Shown: piece after piece, positions 43,326-56,396 of the stretch
How positions within the stretch are numbered: the first letter of the stretch is position 1
Layout of the letters: every line of letters begins with the position of its first letter
The notes under the pieces: generated by a model
Told to the model about the DNA's origin: nothing
What the model saw: only the letters and a program-made list of their open reading frames with translations
Database searches by the model: none
Origin: Misgurnus anguillicaudatus
Taxonomy: Eukaryota; Chordata; Actinopteri; Cypriniformes; Cobitidae
DNA: 64,000 nucleotides
NCBI RefSeq assembly: GCF_027580225.2
Contig: NC_073358.2
Span: forward strand, 46,648,001 to 46,712,000
Reading direction: 5' to 3'
Position numbers and translations under genes: made by a program

Positions 43326-44318
43326 TAAGCAATTTTGAGCGTGGTTGTTAGTGCCAGACGGGCCGGTTTGAGTATTTCACAATTTGCTCAGTTACTGGGA
43401 TTTTCACGCACAACCATTTCTAGGGTTTACAAAGAATGGTGCGAAAAGGGAAAAACATCCAGTATGCGGCAGTCCTGTGGGCGAAAATGCCTTGTTGATG
43501 CTAGAGGTCAGAGGAGAATGTTCTGACTGATTCAAGCTGATAGAAGAGCAACTTTGACTGAAATAACCACTCGTTACAACCGAGGTATGCAGCAAAGCAT
43601 TTGTAGAGCCACCACACGCACAACCTTAAGGCGGATGGGCTACAACAGCAGAAGACCCCACCGGGTACCACTTATCTCCACTACAAATAGGAAAAAGAGG
43701 CTACAATTTGCACCAGCTCACCAAAATTTGACAGTTGAAGACTGGAAAAATGTTGCCTAGTCTAATGAGTCTCGATTTCTGTTGAGGCATTCAGATGGTA
43801 GAGTCAGAATTTGGAGTAAACAGAATGAGAACATGGATCAATCATGCCTTGTTACCACTGCGTAGACTGGTGGTGGTGTAATGGTGTGGGGGATGTTTTC
43901 TTGGCGCACTTTAGGCCCCTTAGTGCCAATTGGCCTACCTGAGCATTGTTTCTGATCATGTCCATCTCTTTATGACCACCATGTACCCATCCTCTGATGG
44001 CTACTTCGAGCAGGAAAATGCACCATGTCACAAAGTTCAATCATTTCAAATTGGTTTCTTAAACATGACAATGAATTCACTGTATTAAAATGGCCCCCAC
44101 AGTCACCAGATCTCAACCCAATAAAGCATCTTTGGGATGTGGTGGAATGCGAGCTTCGTGCCCTGGATGTGCATCCCACAAATCTCCATCAACTGCAAGA
44201 TGGTATCCTATCAATATGGGCCAACATTTCTGAAGAATGCTTTCAGCATCTTTTTAAATCAATGCCACGTAGAATTAAGGCAGTTCTGAAGGCGAAAGGG
44301 GGTCAAACACAGTATTAG
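43326..44318 (+). pseudogene. Tc1 transposase pseudogene
   Basis: The N-terminal helix-turn-helix region is readable (GLSISQFAQLLGFSRTTISR), then a basic GRKCLVDARGQRR block, a second DNA-binding part (TTRTTLRRMGYNSRRPHRVP) and DDE-domain pieces (NESRFLLRHSDGRVRIWS; GGGVMVWGMFSW; SPDLNPIKHLWDVVE). It is broken by stops after RRMF and NVA, by further stops and by several frameshifts. The true start was lost to the insertion at 40141-43322. Confidence 0.88.
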
Positions 44319-44350
44319 TATGGTGTTCCTAATATTCCTTTAGGTGAGTG

Positions 44351-44909
44351 TATGTTAACGATATGCAAAATGTACGGTTAGAATTTAAATGTTGTTCCCC
44401 CACACCCCACATTTATATATTTGATATCCTTTCATATAACCCAATATATTCTTTATTGGTATCCTTGTTTGGCTTATGAAGCAATGACAACTTTCATTTG
44501 TCTTAGCTTGCATTTAAAAAGTCGAGACTGAGTTGTGACATTTCCCTTGGCTATGCACAAAAGCTTGACATGGACTGATCAGTTGAGGTCATGAAGTTCA
44601 ACCAGACTTCCCTGTTCCAGTCTCCCTTCCTTGCTTGCACCATAGAACTGTCTAAGCATGATTATTTATGTATCCAGACTTGCTTGTGCAGGTACCAATC
44701 ATGCGATTGCTCTCCAGACATGTTTGCTCAATAGCTGCTCCCGCGATTATTCCAGACATTATCTAACATCTATCAGGCAACTAGTGCTTCCTTGCTATAG
44801 ACCTTTTGCGAGTCTACGTCACAGTTACGTCACGCCCGCAATGTGGTGGCAGAAAAACAGTGGAAATGAATGAGACACGAGTGAAACGAACAATATAAAT
44901 CACTAGAAA
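44351..44909. other. Intergenic stretch with element 5' region
   Basis: From about 44795, ATAGACCTTTTGCGAGTCTA and GTTACGTCACGCCCGC resemble the 5' end of a THAP-bearing element whose coding relic follows at 44910. Upstream, no feature was recognised. Confidence 0.4.
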
Positions 44910-45061
44910 ATGTCTTGTTGTGCTGAGTGTCAGAATAAGAATGCCAAAATAGATGACCTTCATTTTTATAGTATACCGTCGTCGAAGACACAATGTGAAG
45001 ATAAACGTAGGTGTTTATGGTTGCAATAAGCCCTCAACCGGACAGACTGGAGTGATGAAAT
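44910..45061 (+). pseudogene. THAP-domain transposase relic
   Basis: The frame reads MSCCAECQNKNAK, then LHFYSIPSSKTQCEDKRR, then CLWLQ, stop, ALNRTDWSDEII, stop. It has the first cysteines, the FYSIP block and the W of a THAP-type C2CH zinc finger, as in P-element/THAP9-type transposases. The final C-x2-H is not reached because the frame is stopped. It is a decayed first exon. Confidence 0.6.
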
Positions 45062-45337
45062 CATCTGAAAATCTTTTAATGATTTGAATAGAAAATAATT
45101 AGAGAAGATATCCGGTGTTCTGTCGAAGTCTGTTCCCTCTTTGTGTCTCTTATAGCGTTTTTATCACGTTACGTTTATAATTTATTTAGAAAGATTAAAG
45201 ATTCATAATATCAATAATATTACCATTTATTAAAGTTTTCATATTTTTTTAGTTTTTTATTACTTCTTTTTACCTTCTATCTTAGCCTATGTCTTCTTCC
45301 TGTTTGTTCTAAATTATGGTGTTTACTAATAAATATA

Positions 45338-45344
45338 TAAACAT

Positions 45345-45394
<50 letters not shown>
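45338..45394. repeat. (CA)n microsatellite
   Basis: About 28 uninterrupted CA dinucleotides. Confidence 0.95.
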
Positions 45395-45397
<3 letters not shown>

Positions 45398-45424
45398 TGT
45401 AAAGTGTTAATAATAAATTTTTTA

Positions 45425-45492
45425 TCAGTGTGCTCCAAACAATGACCTTTTGAGCTGATAAAGCAATGCTCTACCACTGAGTTATGCAGGGC
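45425..45492 (-). repeat. SINE fragment (tRNA-like head)
   Basis: On the minus strand GCATAACTCAGTGGTAGAGCA matches the A-box region of the SINE at 38375-38497; the B box is degraded. A different element end (GCAAAATAGCAGGGTGTTCA, near 45625) follows. Confidence 0.5.
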
Positions 45493-45700
45493 CACAATAT
45501 TGTGTCTTTCTCAATGTAAAATACATCTTTAATACAGAAAGATTGATTTTTTTATCTCTCACAGTGGACATGCACTTACAATGACACTTTCAGACCACTC
45601 CATGATTTCTTAGTGGGAGAACTTGCAAAATAGCAGGGTGTTCAAATACTTATTTTCCTCAATGTATACTGTTGCTAAACATATTTCTTATAGTTAAACA

Positions 45701-46203
45701 TACAGTACTATTCAAAAGTCTTAGGCCACCATGCTACCGATTTGTTGTGTTTGCAATTTTATAGTGATCACATTTAATTATTTCGTAGTCTCTTTATTAG
45801 TACACAACCAGAAAATACAGGACAGGTGTATGTACAGTAGTATTAAAACAGTATAAAGTATAAGCTGAAGTGTTAAGTATTTAGGGTAAACTCCCCTTCA
45901 CTTGAGCAATAGCAGGCAGCTGCAGGATCTCTTAAACCTAAATGAAATTAAATCCTAATTTCTAATTCTAATCGAATGACTTCAGTCTCCTCAAAAAAGC
46001 TCAAGATGTGTTTCGTGCCAAGAGAGGTCACACTAAATACTGACTGATGCCCGAAGAAGACATTTAGTTCTGAAAATTGTTTGTTTTTAATTAATTTCCT
46101 GAATGTATCTTAAAAAAAGGGTTAAAAAGAATTATGGATGGACATTAAAACTTTGCTAAAACAACAACTGGTGATGGTGTCCTAAGACTTTTGCACAGTA
46201 TCT
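45701..46203. mobile_element. Decayed non-autonomous Tc1-type element
   Basis: TACAGTACTATTCAAAAGTC at left and CTAAGACTTTTGCACAGTAT at right are inverted ends of a Tc1 family (CAAAAGTCTTAGG motif). The interior is about 450 bp with no transposase. Confidence 0.6.
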
Positions 46204-46518
46204 AAAGTGGGAAATTGTGAATCATCTGAATTATTAGTATAACTAGACAATGGCTGTGTCATATTGTGTACGTCATTTCCACATCCCTTCAGTGTGTTTA
46301 CTGTTGTAAATCCACATCATGTACTCATCTGTACTCATCAACTGTGCAGATTTTATGGGTCAGGCTAAAGTTTAAAATAATCTATTTGGTTAGCCATGCT
46401 AAACAGAGGATGAATAAAGACACAGAGAACTTACCAAATAATAACCTTTAAAGGACTAAAGTCAGTGCAAAAAATAAATAGGTGTGTGTCTTAGTTATGA
46501 CAATTACTAGACATAGTC

Positions 46519-47427
46519 GGGTGATTCTCACGAAACCATTGAAACACCACGGCACTAATGATTTTAGCTTTAAAATGTGTAATATAGTAACATTAAAAAG
46601 CATCAGAATTAACACAATACTGTGTTCTACCTTGCACAATGTGTGATTTCAACATAAGAATTTATAATTGGAAATTTTATCTAATTTTCTGCTGAAATTC
46701 TCATTACCGCAATGTGTCCGGCACATGCGTTATGTTGTAATTTAATCAAATTAACACAAAAATATTAAGAAAAAAATAAATGGATGTTTTGCTAGACTAC
46801 TTTAGATGACAGAAAAAAATATTTACTGAATATTCATGTATAATAATAATGAAGAAAAATTAGGAAAATGATGTGTCCATGCTTGATGTTTTCATCCTCC
46901 GCAACACTTTTTGAGAACAGTTTAAGCACACATACAGAATTTTAATAAAGTTTGATTTTGAGTGACCAAGCACATGGACCAGTTACTTCAAGATGGCTAC
47001 CAGGTAAGATCATTTTTTTACAGTTAATTTGAAATATTGTCTTGTCAGAATGCTTACACGACATTTTGATTATCATTACGGCAACAGATGCTTATTAAAT
47101 GTTAATTTAATTAATAGAAGCATAATACTTTGATTTTAAATGCATGTGCAGAATCTCCAAATTATGTTCTTTCAGGTTTGTCATGTCATTTTGAAAATAT
47201 GTCAGTGTTGATGTTTTCTGACTGTTGCGGTAATGAGATTTTTTAGGAGTAATTTTTTAAATTATGTTACAAAAAGTGTTAAATGATAAGTAAAAGTTTT
47301 TAAATTAATGTTCCCATTTACTCCAGACTTTGTTTTTCAATGTCTGGTGGGAAAAAAAGTAAATTTAAGCAATTTTTACGTTTTCATGCTTGACATTTTT
47401 AAAAGCAAGTTTTCGTGAGAATCACCC
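46519..47427. mobile_element. 909-bp element with 4-bp duplication, copy 2
   Basis: Nearly identical to 23848-24757, with the same inverted ends, flanked by AGTC on both sides. It has the same possible first exon (MDQLLQDGYQ before GTAAGA, ATG at 46976). The flanking tetranucleotides differ between copies (AAAC and AGTC), so the duplication length of 4 is consistent but the target is not fixed. Confidence 0.82.
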
Positions 47428-49069
47428 AGTCAAGATGATGAGATGAACTTTCATTCCTTTTACTCCTCTTACACACCCACAGAATTTAATGCTGAACATG
47501 AGAATAGTTTGTGTATTATACTGATTTAATAAATAATTTAATAACCAAAGTTAGATCATCTAAAAGAGGACCTCTCCCAAACCACAAAATAACTTGGGAA
47601 AATACAGTATAAAAAGAATCAGGAGGTTTTCACACCAACAAATTGCTTCAGTTTCCATCACAAAAAAGTGTGTTTTGAATAATTAATAAACATGAACTGA
47701 TTTAAAGCTCGACCGAACAGGGAGTGTCTTTATAAACAGTGCAGTCCTTGCATCATCATATTCGGGAGATGCTACATAAAAGAGGCATTCATTTGGCTAG
47801 TCATGTGACACTGGTGCCGATATCTTCTCAGCAAGGTGTCTACATTTCACTTTGATTGTTCATTTTAAACATATTTGGTTTTAAAAGCAACAGTGGAAAA
47901 AGAAAAAGCAGAAGAACAATTATGATTTCCCGTTTCCAATCTAAATGAGTCTGTACCAAAAAGAAAATCTTAGTATAAACAACCATCCCACGCGCCTGCT
48001 TATAAAACACAGAAATTTTAAGAATTTACAAATACAAAGAAATCTAAACCATTTAAAACGTACAATTGTATGCTAAATAAATACAGAAGATATTTGATTT
48101 TGGTTAGTTCACTTCTGGTCCGCACAAATATTTTGACTCGTTTTACAAAAAGAAACAGTTGCACGACAGTGACTAATGCTTGTTCTCTTTGGAGTTGAAA
48201 AAAAATCAATACATTAATTTTAAAAAGGACTTGACACAATTTTACACACACACAATGACACCTATTATACGTATCGCTTCAGACACAAAAACTATCATGT
48301 GGATGCCACGTGTTCCTGTATGCTTTTAAGATACGCAGTGTATTTTACCATTTCAGTATTTGGTGCATTAAACAACAGCATGCTAGCTTCACTTTTTGAT
48401 CACTTTTTGCATGGATTCATATTAATAAATGGGGAATTATCCAACATGCAGTTTGTATGTGAAGTTTAGTGTCACAATCTCCCTGAGTTGTTGCTTGAGC
48501 TCCGACGGCCCAAATCAGACTCGTGTGTCATTTTATATACAAACACACACTCGCTGATATATATCAGTCACAAACTCTCATCCTATCTTTCACACACACA
48601 TCAATATTATTTGGTACAAAGATAAAGTAACTATGGACTGACGTGAAATAAAAAAGGCATCCGCAGTTTCCTTCCTTCACGATGACAAGTTTCCGTGAGC
48701 CAACTTAATAGAAAAATGACAAAATAAACATTTTTGTATATATAAATGTCTCTATTTGCACCGTCTATAAAACACCCCATAACAGTCTGTTTGAAACGGG
48801 GGGGTCTTTTTCAGTCCAGGTACACTTTGGTTTTCATCCCACGCCTGTCGTCGAATGCTTTTCATAGGCCCACACTGATATACTGCTTCATCAGAATCAA
48901 GTTACTGTCAGCTGTTATGGCTAACGCTAAAAACGGTTATAATTATTCAAGACAATTGAATTATTGTCCGGAAAAGTGCAAAATGTCATGTAGGTGTGTT
49001 GGTAATCTCCATATGTCCGAACCGTTGTCAACCACGTGCTCAATGATGACGTTCATACGTGTGCTTGTG
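47428..49069 (-). other. Probable 3' untranslated region of cnnm4 and downstream sequence
   Basis: Sequence downstream of the cnnm4 stop codon is not obviously repetitive from about 47950 to 49069 and is AT-rich, as expected of a long 3' untranslated region. I could not fix the polyadenylation site. The plus-strand frame at 48746-49189 is antisense to the terminal exon and is not a gene. Confidence 0.4.
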
Positions 49070-52000
49070 TTAGATGGCGCTCTCGTTATGCATGTTGTGG
49101 TTGGCCTGGCGGGCAGACAGGCTGTTCTGCTCATTGAGGAGCGAGGTCGTCTCATCGGGGTTGTCCGTAAGCGTGAGCATGTTTTCTAAAGAGGGATTTG
49201 GGGCTGAAGATGTGCTGTTATCCACAAGCGTGTGGCCGCTGTCTGGAGATTGCGGTGAGCTGTCGAATCGAGACGTCATCACTCCCTTCTGATAATGAGA
49301 ATGTGAGATCTGAAAAAATAAAAGTTGGTTAATAACACACATTTTTGAAATTTAAGACGTTGGGATAGAAACACTTTACAGCCGGTTTCATGTTTTGTCA
49401 AAAATTTTATTTTAAAAAACTAGCGAAATGGCTTGTATGCCAAGTACTCATGTCATAAAAATTGTTGATCCGTGGCAGAAACTGAAAGACTTCAAAGGAA
49501 TATTCCACTTTCATAAAAAAATCCAGATAATTTAATCACCCCCATGTCATCTAACTTGTTTAAGTGTTTCTTTGTTCAGTCGAGAAGAAATTAAGTTTTT
49601 TGAGGAAAACATTCCAGGATTTTTCTCAATTTAAAAGACTTCATTGGTTTCAATGCAGTATAAATTGCAGTTTCAACGCAGCTTCAAAGGGCTTAATGAT
49701 CCCAAACTAGGCATAAGGGTCTTATCTAGCGAAACGAGAAAAATAAAAATGCACTTTTCAACCACAACTTCTTGTATTGCACTAGCCGTGTGAGGCGCCA
49801 GTGCAACCTTACGCAGGGCTCGACAAAGAACTGCCAGGTAGCCCTGGGCCTGTGTGAAAGATGCCTGGTTGCCGCCGAACCACGTCATAGCTCATTACCA
49901 TAAAGTTGAACTGAAAGCACACCGGTGGCGGTTGAAAGCACAGTTAGGCAGAACCCTTCATTAGCGTTCTGGCAAATTCTTCAGATTCTAGAGGAAGAGA
50001 GTCGGAGGGTGTTTATGTTAGAATACTCCACAAAAGTATTCCCAGAAACATATTCATTGGAGTGGAACAACTGCTGCTGCACCTGGACATTACACTGCCA
50101 TCAAAAATGGTTAGGGGTAAACACATCAAGAGATCTGTGTTGTAATGATGCAACTTTTTTAACTCCTTTATCATTTTTGCAACAAGAATTCTTTAGGAAT
50201 TCTCTTTTGTGCAGTAATATGTGCTGAAATATCCAAGAACATAGCCCTGACAGGCTAATGATGAATAAAATGTGTACGATTATATTTGACTTTTAAATTA
50301 TTATTATTTTTTGGTGGGCTAGTGAAAATTTTGGCAGGGCAAGTGAAAATCTGAACCACTGGCCTAGAAAAAAATATTTGTGTTGAGCCCTGCTTACGTA
50401 TTGCGTTGAAGTTGTAAATGCATACCATTGATGCGCGGGTCAATGTAGAGTAAAAAGTTAGGCCCGAAATGACCGAAGCCCGACAGAATTCGGCCCGAAC
50501 CCGAAAGTACATTTTGATTGACAGCTTTTTAAAAGCCCGAACGCGTTTACAGCCCGACATTATTTAAATGTGCGCACGTACACAGCTTTTGTCAAGAATG
50601 AGTAATTTACACAGGTTTTAACTATTTTTAAAGGATTAGTCCATTTTCTTAAAAGAAAAATCCAGATAATTTACTCACCACCCTGCCATCCAAAATGTTG
50701 ATGTCCCTCCCCGTTCAGTCGAGAAGAAACCACGTTCCATGAGGAAAACACTGCAGGATTTCTCCCATTCCAATGGACTCCAATAGAGCCCAACATTTAA
50801 TACTTAACTCAACACACAACACTTTTTTTCAACGGAGTTTCAAAGGACTCTAAATGATCCCAAACGAGGCATAAAAGTCTTATCTAGCAAAACGATTGTC
50901 ATTTTTGACGGGAAAAATGGACAATATGTACTTTTGAACCACAACTTTTCGTCTAGGTCTGGTCCAGCGCGACCTAACGTACATGCGTAGTGACGTAGGG
51001 AGGTCACGTGTAACATATATAAAACACACATTTGCAGACCATTTTAAACAATAAACTGCCACAAAGACATTAATTAGTATCATTTCACATACAACAACGT
51101 AGGAACGGTCCTCTTTCAACACACTTGTAAACACTGGGGCGGAGTTTCGCGTTCATCCTCTGTGACCTCTTGACGTCATGACGTATTGCGTGGGGTCAGC
51201 TGGCGCATCATGACCGGATCCACATGACGAGAAGCTGTGCTCCAAAAGTGTACATTTGTTATTTTTATTGTCAAAAATGACAATCGTTTTGCTAGATAAG
51301 ACCCTTATACCACGTTTGGGATTGTTTATAGTCCTTTGAAACTCAGCTGAAAAAAACTGTTAAGTGTTGAGTTAAGTATTAAATGTTGGGCTCTATTAAA
51401 GTCCACCAAAACTAGAAAAATCGTGCAATGTTTTCCTCAAAAAACATAATTTCTTCTCGACTGAACAAAGAAAGACATCAACACCCTGGATGACATGGTG
51501 GTGAGTAAACCATCTGGACCCTTCCCCCAAGAAAATGGACCAATCCCTTAACTATTATTTATTATTAAATGTTTGTTATTTATGACTAACTAGGCTACGC
51601 AACTTGGAAGTTAAAACAAAGAAATAAAAGAAGTAATCTGTAACATCATAACATCTCACTCTAAATGGCCTATGCAATACACTATAAATAGGCCAACATG
51701 CCAATGAATATAATTCTTTCTTAACAAATTAAGTAAGGGATAATGTAGAGGCAGCCGGTAGTTATTGGGAAATACCGTAAGCCCCGACAGTGTGATCAGG
51801 ACCCGACGCGAAGCGGAGGGTCTTGTATCACACTGAAGGGGCTTATTTCCCAATAACTACCGGCTGCCTCTACATTATCCCGCTTATTACACGGCTACTT
51901 GCCACATAAGAAAAAAAACTGGACATGAATATGAATTTGAAACATTTTATTGGCATATTTGTTTTAAATTAACATTTTTATCCTTCCGCGAAACTTTGCA

Positions 52001-55000
52001 CAGATGCATAAAATGATCGTAATACCTTATTAAGATCCTCTGCTTCATACTGTCTCCATTTTTTCTCTTTTAGCCAGTCTTTGAGAAGTTTTAATGCCCA
52101 TTCTGTATTTTTTTGTGTGTTGGCTTCGTAGCTGTCATGCTCTATTTTGTCAAGTTCAGTCTCAGTAAGCTGTCTGTGTCTTGTCGTGGTTGTCGAGTGT
52201 TTGTCACAAGATGGCGCCAGACAGACAGTAATCTTTATTGATCTTTATTGGCGCGGAGCGATTTTACTCGTGCAAGTAGTCCGGCTATGCGTTATTATTT
52301 TGGAGCGGTTATTATTTGAAAAGAACGAACCTGCAAATGTCTCAACTGACCAATCAGAATCAAGCATTCCAGAGCGCCGTGTAATAAATAAAGATAATAC
52401 ATTCTGAATTAAGATGGGCATTTGGCAATAATGAAATTAAGATAAAGGCTCCACGGGATTTGCTTCGGCACTTCTCTCCATTAATGCCAACATTGGTCTA
52501 TATCAGGGGTGGGCAACAGTTTTAGCCTGAGGGCCACAGTTACTTTGGCAAAGTAAGCGGAGGGCCACACTTGGGAAAATTATATTACACATAGTTACAT
52601 GATTAAAAGGTGCAAATATATATAAGGCTACTCTACAGTTACTTTGACTTTGTCAGCCTATTTCAAGGCCTGATATTTATTTTTGCTAGGCCTGTCAGAC
52701 CTAGGCTACTCTAACATTAGAATAACTGGATTTACTTTCAAGGATTAATTTCCTACCCTGCATATTGTTCATACTACAGCGATATGCCCACGTGCAAACA
52801 ATCATAACACACACACCATACGAACACACAAGACATGAGAAGATAATTCAATATTATTATTTCTTTTTTATTTTATTTTGTATTAACCACCAGGCAGTGT
52901 TTCCCAGAGGATTTTAAGAGACTGTGGTGGTGATGACGTCACACGCCAATTAGCATATATGTGACGTCATTGGGCCGTGTTTTACTCTTTGATCTGTCAC
53001 ATTATATTGCATTTTAACACAACCGAATGCTATTTTACATATTATCTGTTCTGTTGTCTATAAAAAGGTGACTAAACAGGACCCAGTAACTCTTTGTTTA
53101 ATCCAACCAGCTCTTTATTAACTGCTGCTAAAAACACGACATTGTCTGAAAAAAGCATCATACATTTACATTGAGCTGCACGCAACGAGAGAGAGAGAGA
53201 AGCGGAGGGAGCGCGCTGAGCACTCGCTGCAATAAATTAAGACATTTTAAATAGTAAAATGTAAATGGGAAACATGAAAAGACTATTTGTGGCGGCCAGT
53301 GTTGATTCTGTGGCGGCCTGCCACAGATAAATCAATGTATGGGAAACACTGCAACCATGACAGTTTCATACAAATTGTGAGCGCATCGCGGGGGACGGAT
53401 TGAAGCACTATGCGGGCCGGATCCGGCCCCCGGGCCGTATATTGTCCATGTATGGTCTATATCCTCTGTCTAAATTATGTATTTAAGACTCAGTTAATAT
53501 TTAGTTATACATTGAAAAACCTTTATCCACCAAGATTAGGCTACATGTTTTTGTTTTAGGAAAATTATTAAATCCACTGTAAATGGCTTCAGTGCGGTCC
53601 TGCGCTTACTGATCCAGCAGCATTGAACTTGACCGCTCATTTACTGCGCAATGCCGGAGCGCAAGCCATAGCCCGGCCCGAGCCCGTGTAAAATGTTAGA
53701 AATGAAGCCCGAACCCGTCGGGTCTAGATTTCACTAAAATGCACGGATTTTAAAAGTAAGTTGTAATTGGTCTGAATACCTCTGACATCAGCCGGAAATG
53801 TGACGCTCCTTACCATGTTTGAAGGATTCGCGTGCAATGCTAACCGGAGTTAACTGACAGGCTGTGAGTCCGAAGCGGGAGGAATTATGATACTGTCGTT
53901 CTTGTCTACGTCACCAATCCCAGGAAGTAAACTGTATAGGGTTCGTACAGATTTTTACCAATACGTTTCCATGACTTTTCCATTACTTTCAAGGCAAAAA
54001 TCTTCCATGTTTACATAAAAAAGAATAAAAATTCTATGAAAATTTGCCTTTTGCTTTGGATAAAAGCATCTGCTAAATGCCCAAATCTAAAATGTACTAC
54101 AACTAAACTAAATACAATGACAGGCTATTTGTTTTCTCACATGAACCACCAGTGAATAGGTTTACATACCTACAGTAAATAAATGGGAGGCAGCAGTATT
54201 AATACATAAAATGAATAAAATATCCAGTAACACTGACATCACCTTATAAAGGCTACAGTGATGAAGACGAACTTCTTCTGAAATATAAGATTTGAAAAAT
54301 TAACTGAAGTCACAGATAAGAAAATGCCACTCGACGTTGAGGGCATAGAACAGTTCGTTTTCACAATGAGCCAAATGTTGCCAATACAAAGCCTATAGGG
54401 CCACTGACCACAATGTTTGCTCTGCTATTCTTGTTGTTTTTTTTAACTGGATGCAAGCCAACTGATCTCCACACTGAATATACTCACCATTTAATAGTGC
54501 ATCAATGGGTCACAAAACTCACAGTTTGGATCATACAATGTTTTTTCAGGTACAGATTAGATAATTTTTCAGATAAGAAAAATAGGGGCTACTGTCGCTT
54601 TAAGAGCGAGTTCACATAGCCTTTTCGCAATTCTCATCACCGACATGCAATCTGTATCACTTTGAAGTCTGCTGCGGGATGTTTTACTGAGAGGATTTAA
54701 ATGACTGACAGGACGACGTTAAAGGAATTTTGCGCAATCGATCCAGATGCTTGCTTTCAGTAGGCTACAGTTCACGACTTGCCGGTGTTTCACGTAAAAA
54801 GGGAAAGTAAACCCGAGCGCGTGTTTAAACGTGACTCAAATACCCGCTGCCTGGATTACATACACCATAATTACCCAACCAAATCTGTGAGAGAATGCAA
54901 AAGCATTTCAATATATTTTGTTCTCTCTAAGAGTCGAGATTACCCAACGAGCAGGGCGGAGATGCATTTTGCTTTTGTAGCCCTGAGAGCGAGCATTCCC

Positions 55001-56340
55001 TCGTCGTGTCTGATTGCAAGATCACCTGATTAAAATGAACAGATTTGATATTTTACTGTACTTTAAATGTATTCTTTGGAAAAATTCCATGACTTTTCCA
55101 AAACATTCTGGGTTTATTCGTTTTCCAGCACTTTTCCAGTCCTGGAAAATTAAGATTTAAAATTCCACAACTTTTCCAGGTTTTCCAGGACCGTACGAAC
55201 CCTGTGCTGTTGCCAACAATACGTGTGTTTGCTGTACTCCAAGAAAAAAGATTTACGTTGGAGATGATAACTCGTGTCATTATTTACTTTGGGATTTGTA
55301 CCTTTTGCATATCGTTAACATGTACTAATACACACTTACACACCAAAGAAAATGTAAAATCGTGAATCGGACAATAGGTGCTCTTTAAAAGTTACATATG
55401 TGGAAAGTAAGGTTTTACGTAATTTTGCGACTAAGTATTTTTTATGCGATTCAGACTTTCAAGGTGGGCATACTTGGCAAATGGCAACATATACATTGTA
55501 AGTGCTTTTTGCTGTGGACATGTCGCACCCATGACAAAGTTTACATGCAATAAATTAAAAGCAATGTGTATAGTGTGATAAAGACCAAAAACTCATTGCA
55601 TTCTTACCTTAACAAACTGTAGGTCTGTGAGAGCTCGGACATTGAAGTCTGGTGTGTACTGCGGCAAGGGGGCGCTGCTGAGCTGAGTGTTGCTGCCGCT
55701 TACGGATTGAGATTCGGGGCGATCCGTGTAATTCAGCGACGCAGAGCGATTCAGACCACTGATATGAGAAGATGAGCGAAACTCTAAACACACAAAATGT
55801 TAAGAAAAACAACATTAGACTGATGCAAAAGAAGAATATTTGATATGACCACATACTAATTTAGTGGATTTGATAGTATTTTTCCCAAGTATAATTAGGT
55901 TCTTTGAAGAAAACCAACCAGCTCAGACATGACTCAAAGCAAGATATTTCATTATTTGATGTACTTCTATCCTTTAAACATACTTGTCAGAAAGCACCTC
56001 TAACTGCTTTTATTCTCATGCTACATCATCCCATATTAAAGGCACAATATGCAGGATTTCATCTAGCGATGCATAACGATTAATCGCGAATAATCTATAG
56101 CGGAATAAAAGTTTTTGTTTACCTCATATATGTGTTACCTCCTAACTGTGTATAATAATTATGTATATATAAATATCCACACATGCATGTATTTTAAGAA
56201 AAAAAATATATTTATATATTAAGTATTTATATATAATATAAATTAATATACAAATGTATATACACATTTCTTAAATATACATATACATATATACATATAT
56301 ATATATAAATATATAATATATAATATATATATATATATAT

Positions 56341-56396
<56 letters not shown>

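Larger units (their letters stand above)
39866..44350 (+). mobile_element. Tc1-like transposon, interrupted by two insertions
   Basis: Ends CACTCATCTAAAGGATTATT and its complement (finishing AAAGGTGAGTG-like at 44350) are inverted repeats of a common fish Tc1 family (…AGGAACACC motif at both ends). The left part is 39866-40140, with a small hairpin at about 39987-40081. A 3.18-kb block at 40141-43322 then interrupts it, and the transposase continues from 43326. Together the two Tc1 parts are about 1.3 kb. TA is clear only at the right flank. Confidence 0.85.

Noticed and set aside
45277..45495. Minus-strand frame with VC repeats
   Set aside because: Translation of the (CA)n tract and SINE fragment.
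48746..49189. 147-codon plus-strand frame
   Set aside because: Antisense to the certain cnnm4 terminal exon and without family features.
51656..51853. 65-codon minus-strand frame
   Set aside because: It spans a near-perfect palindrome and has no family features.
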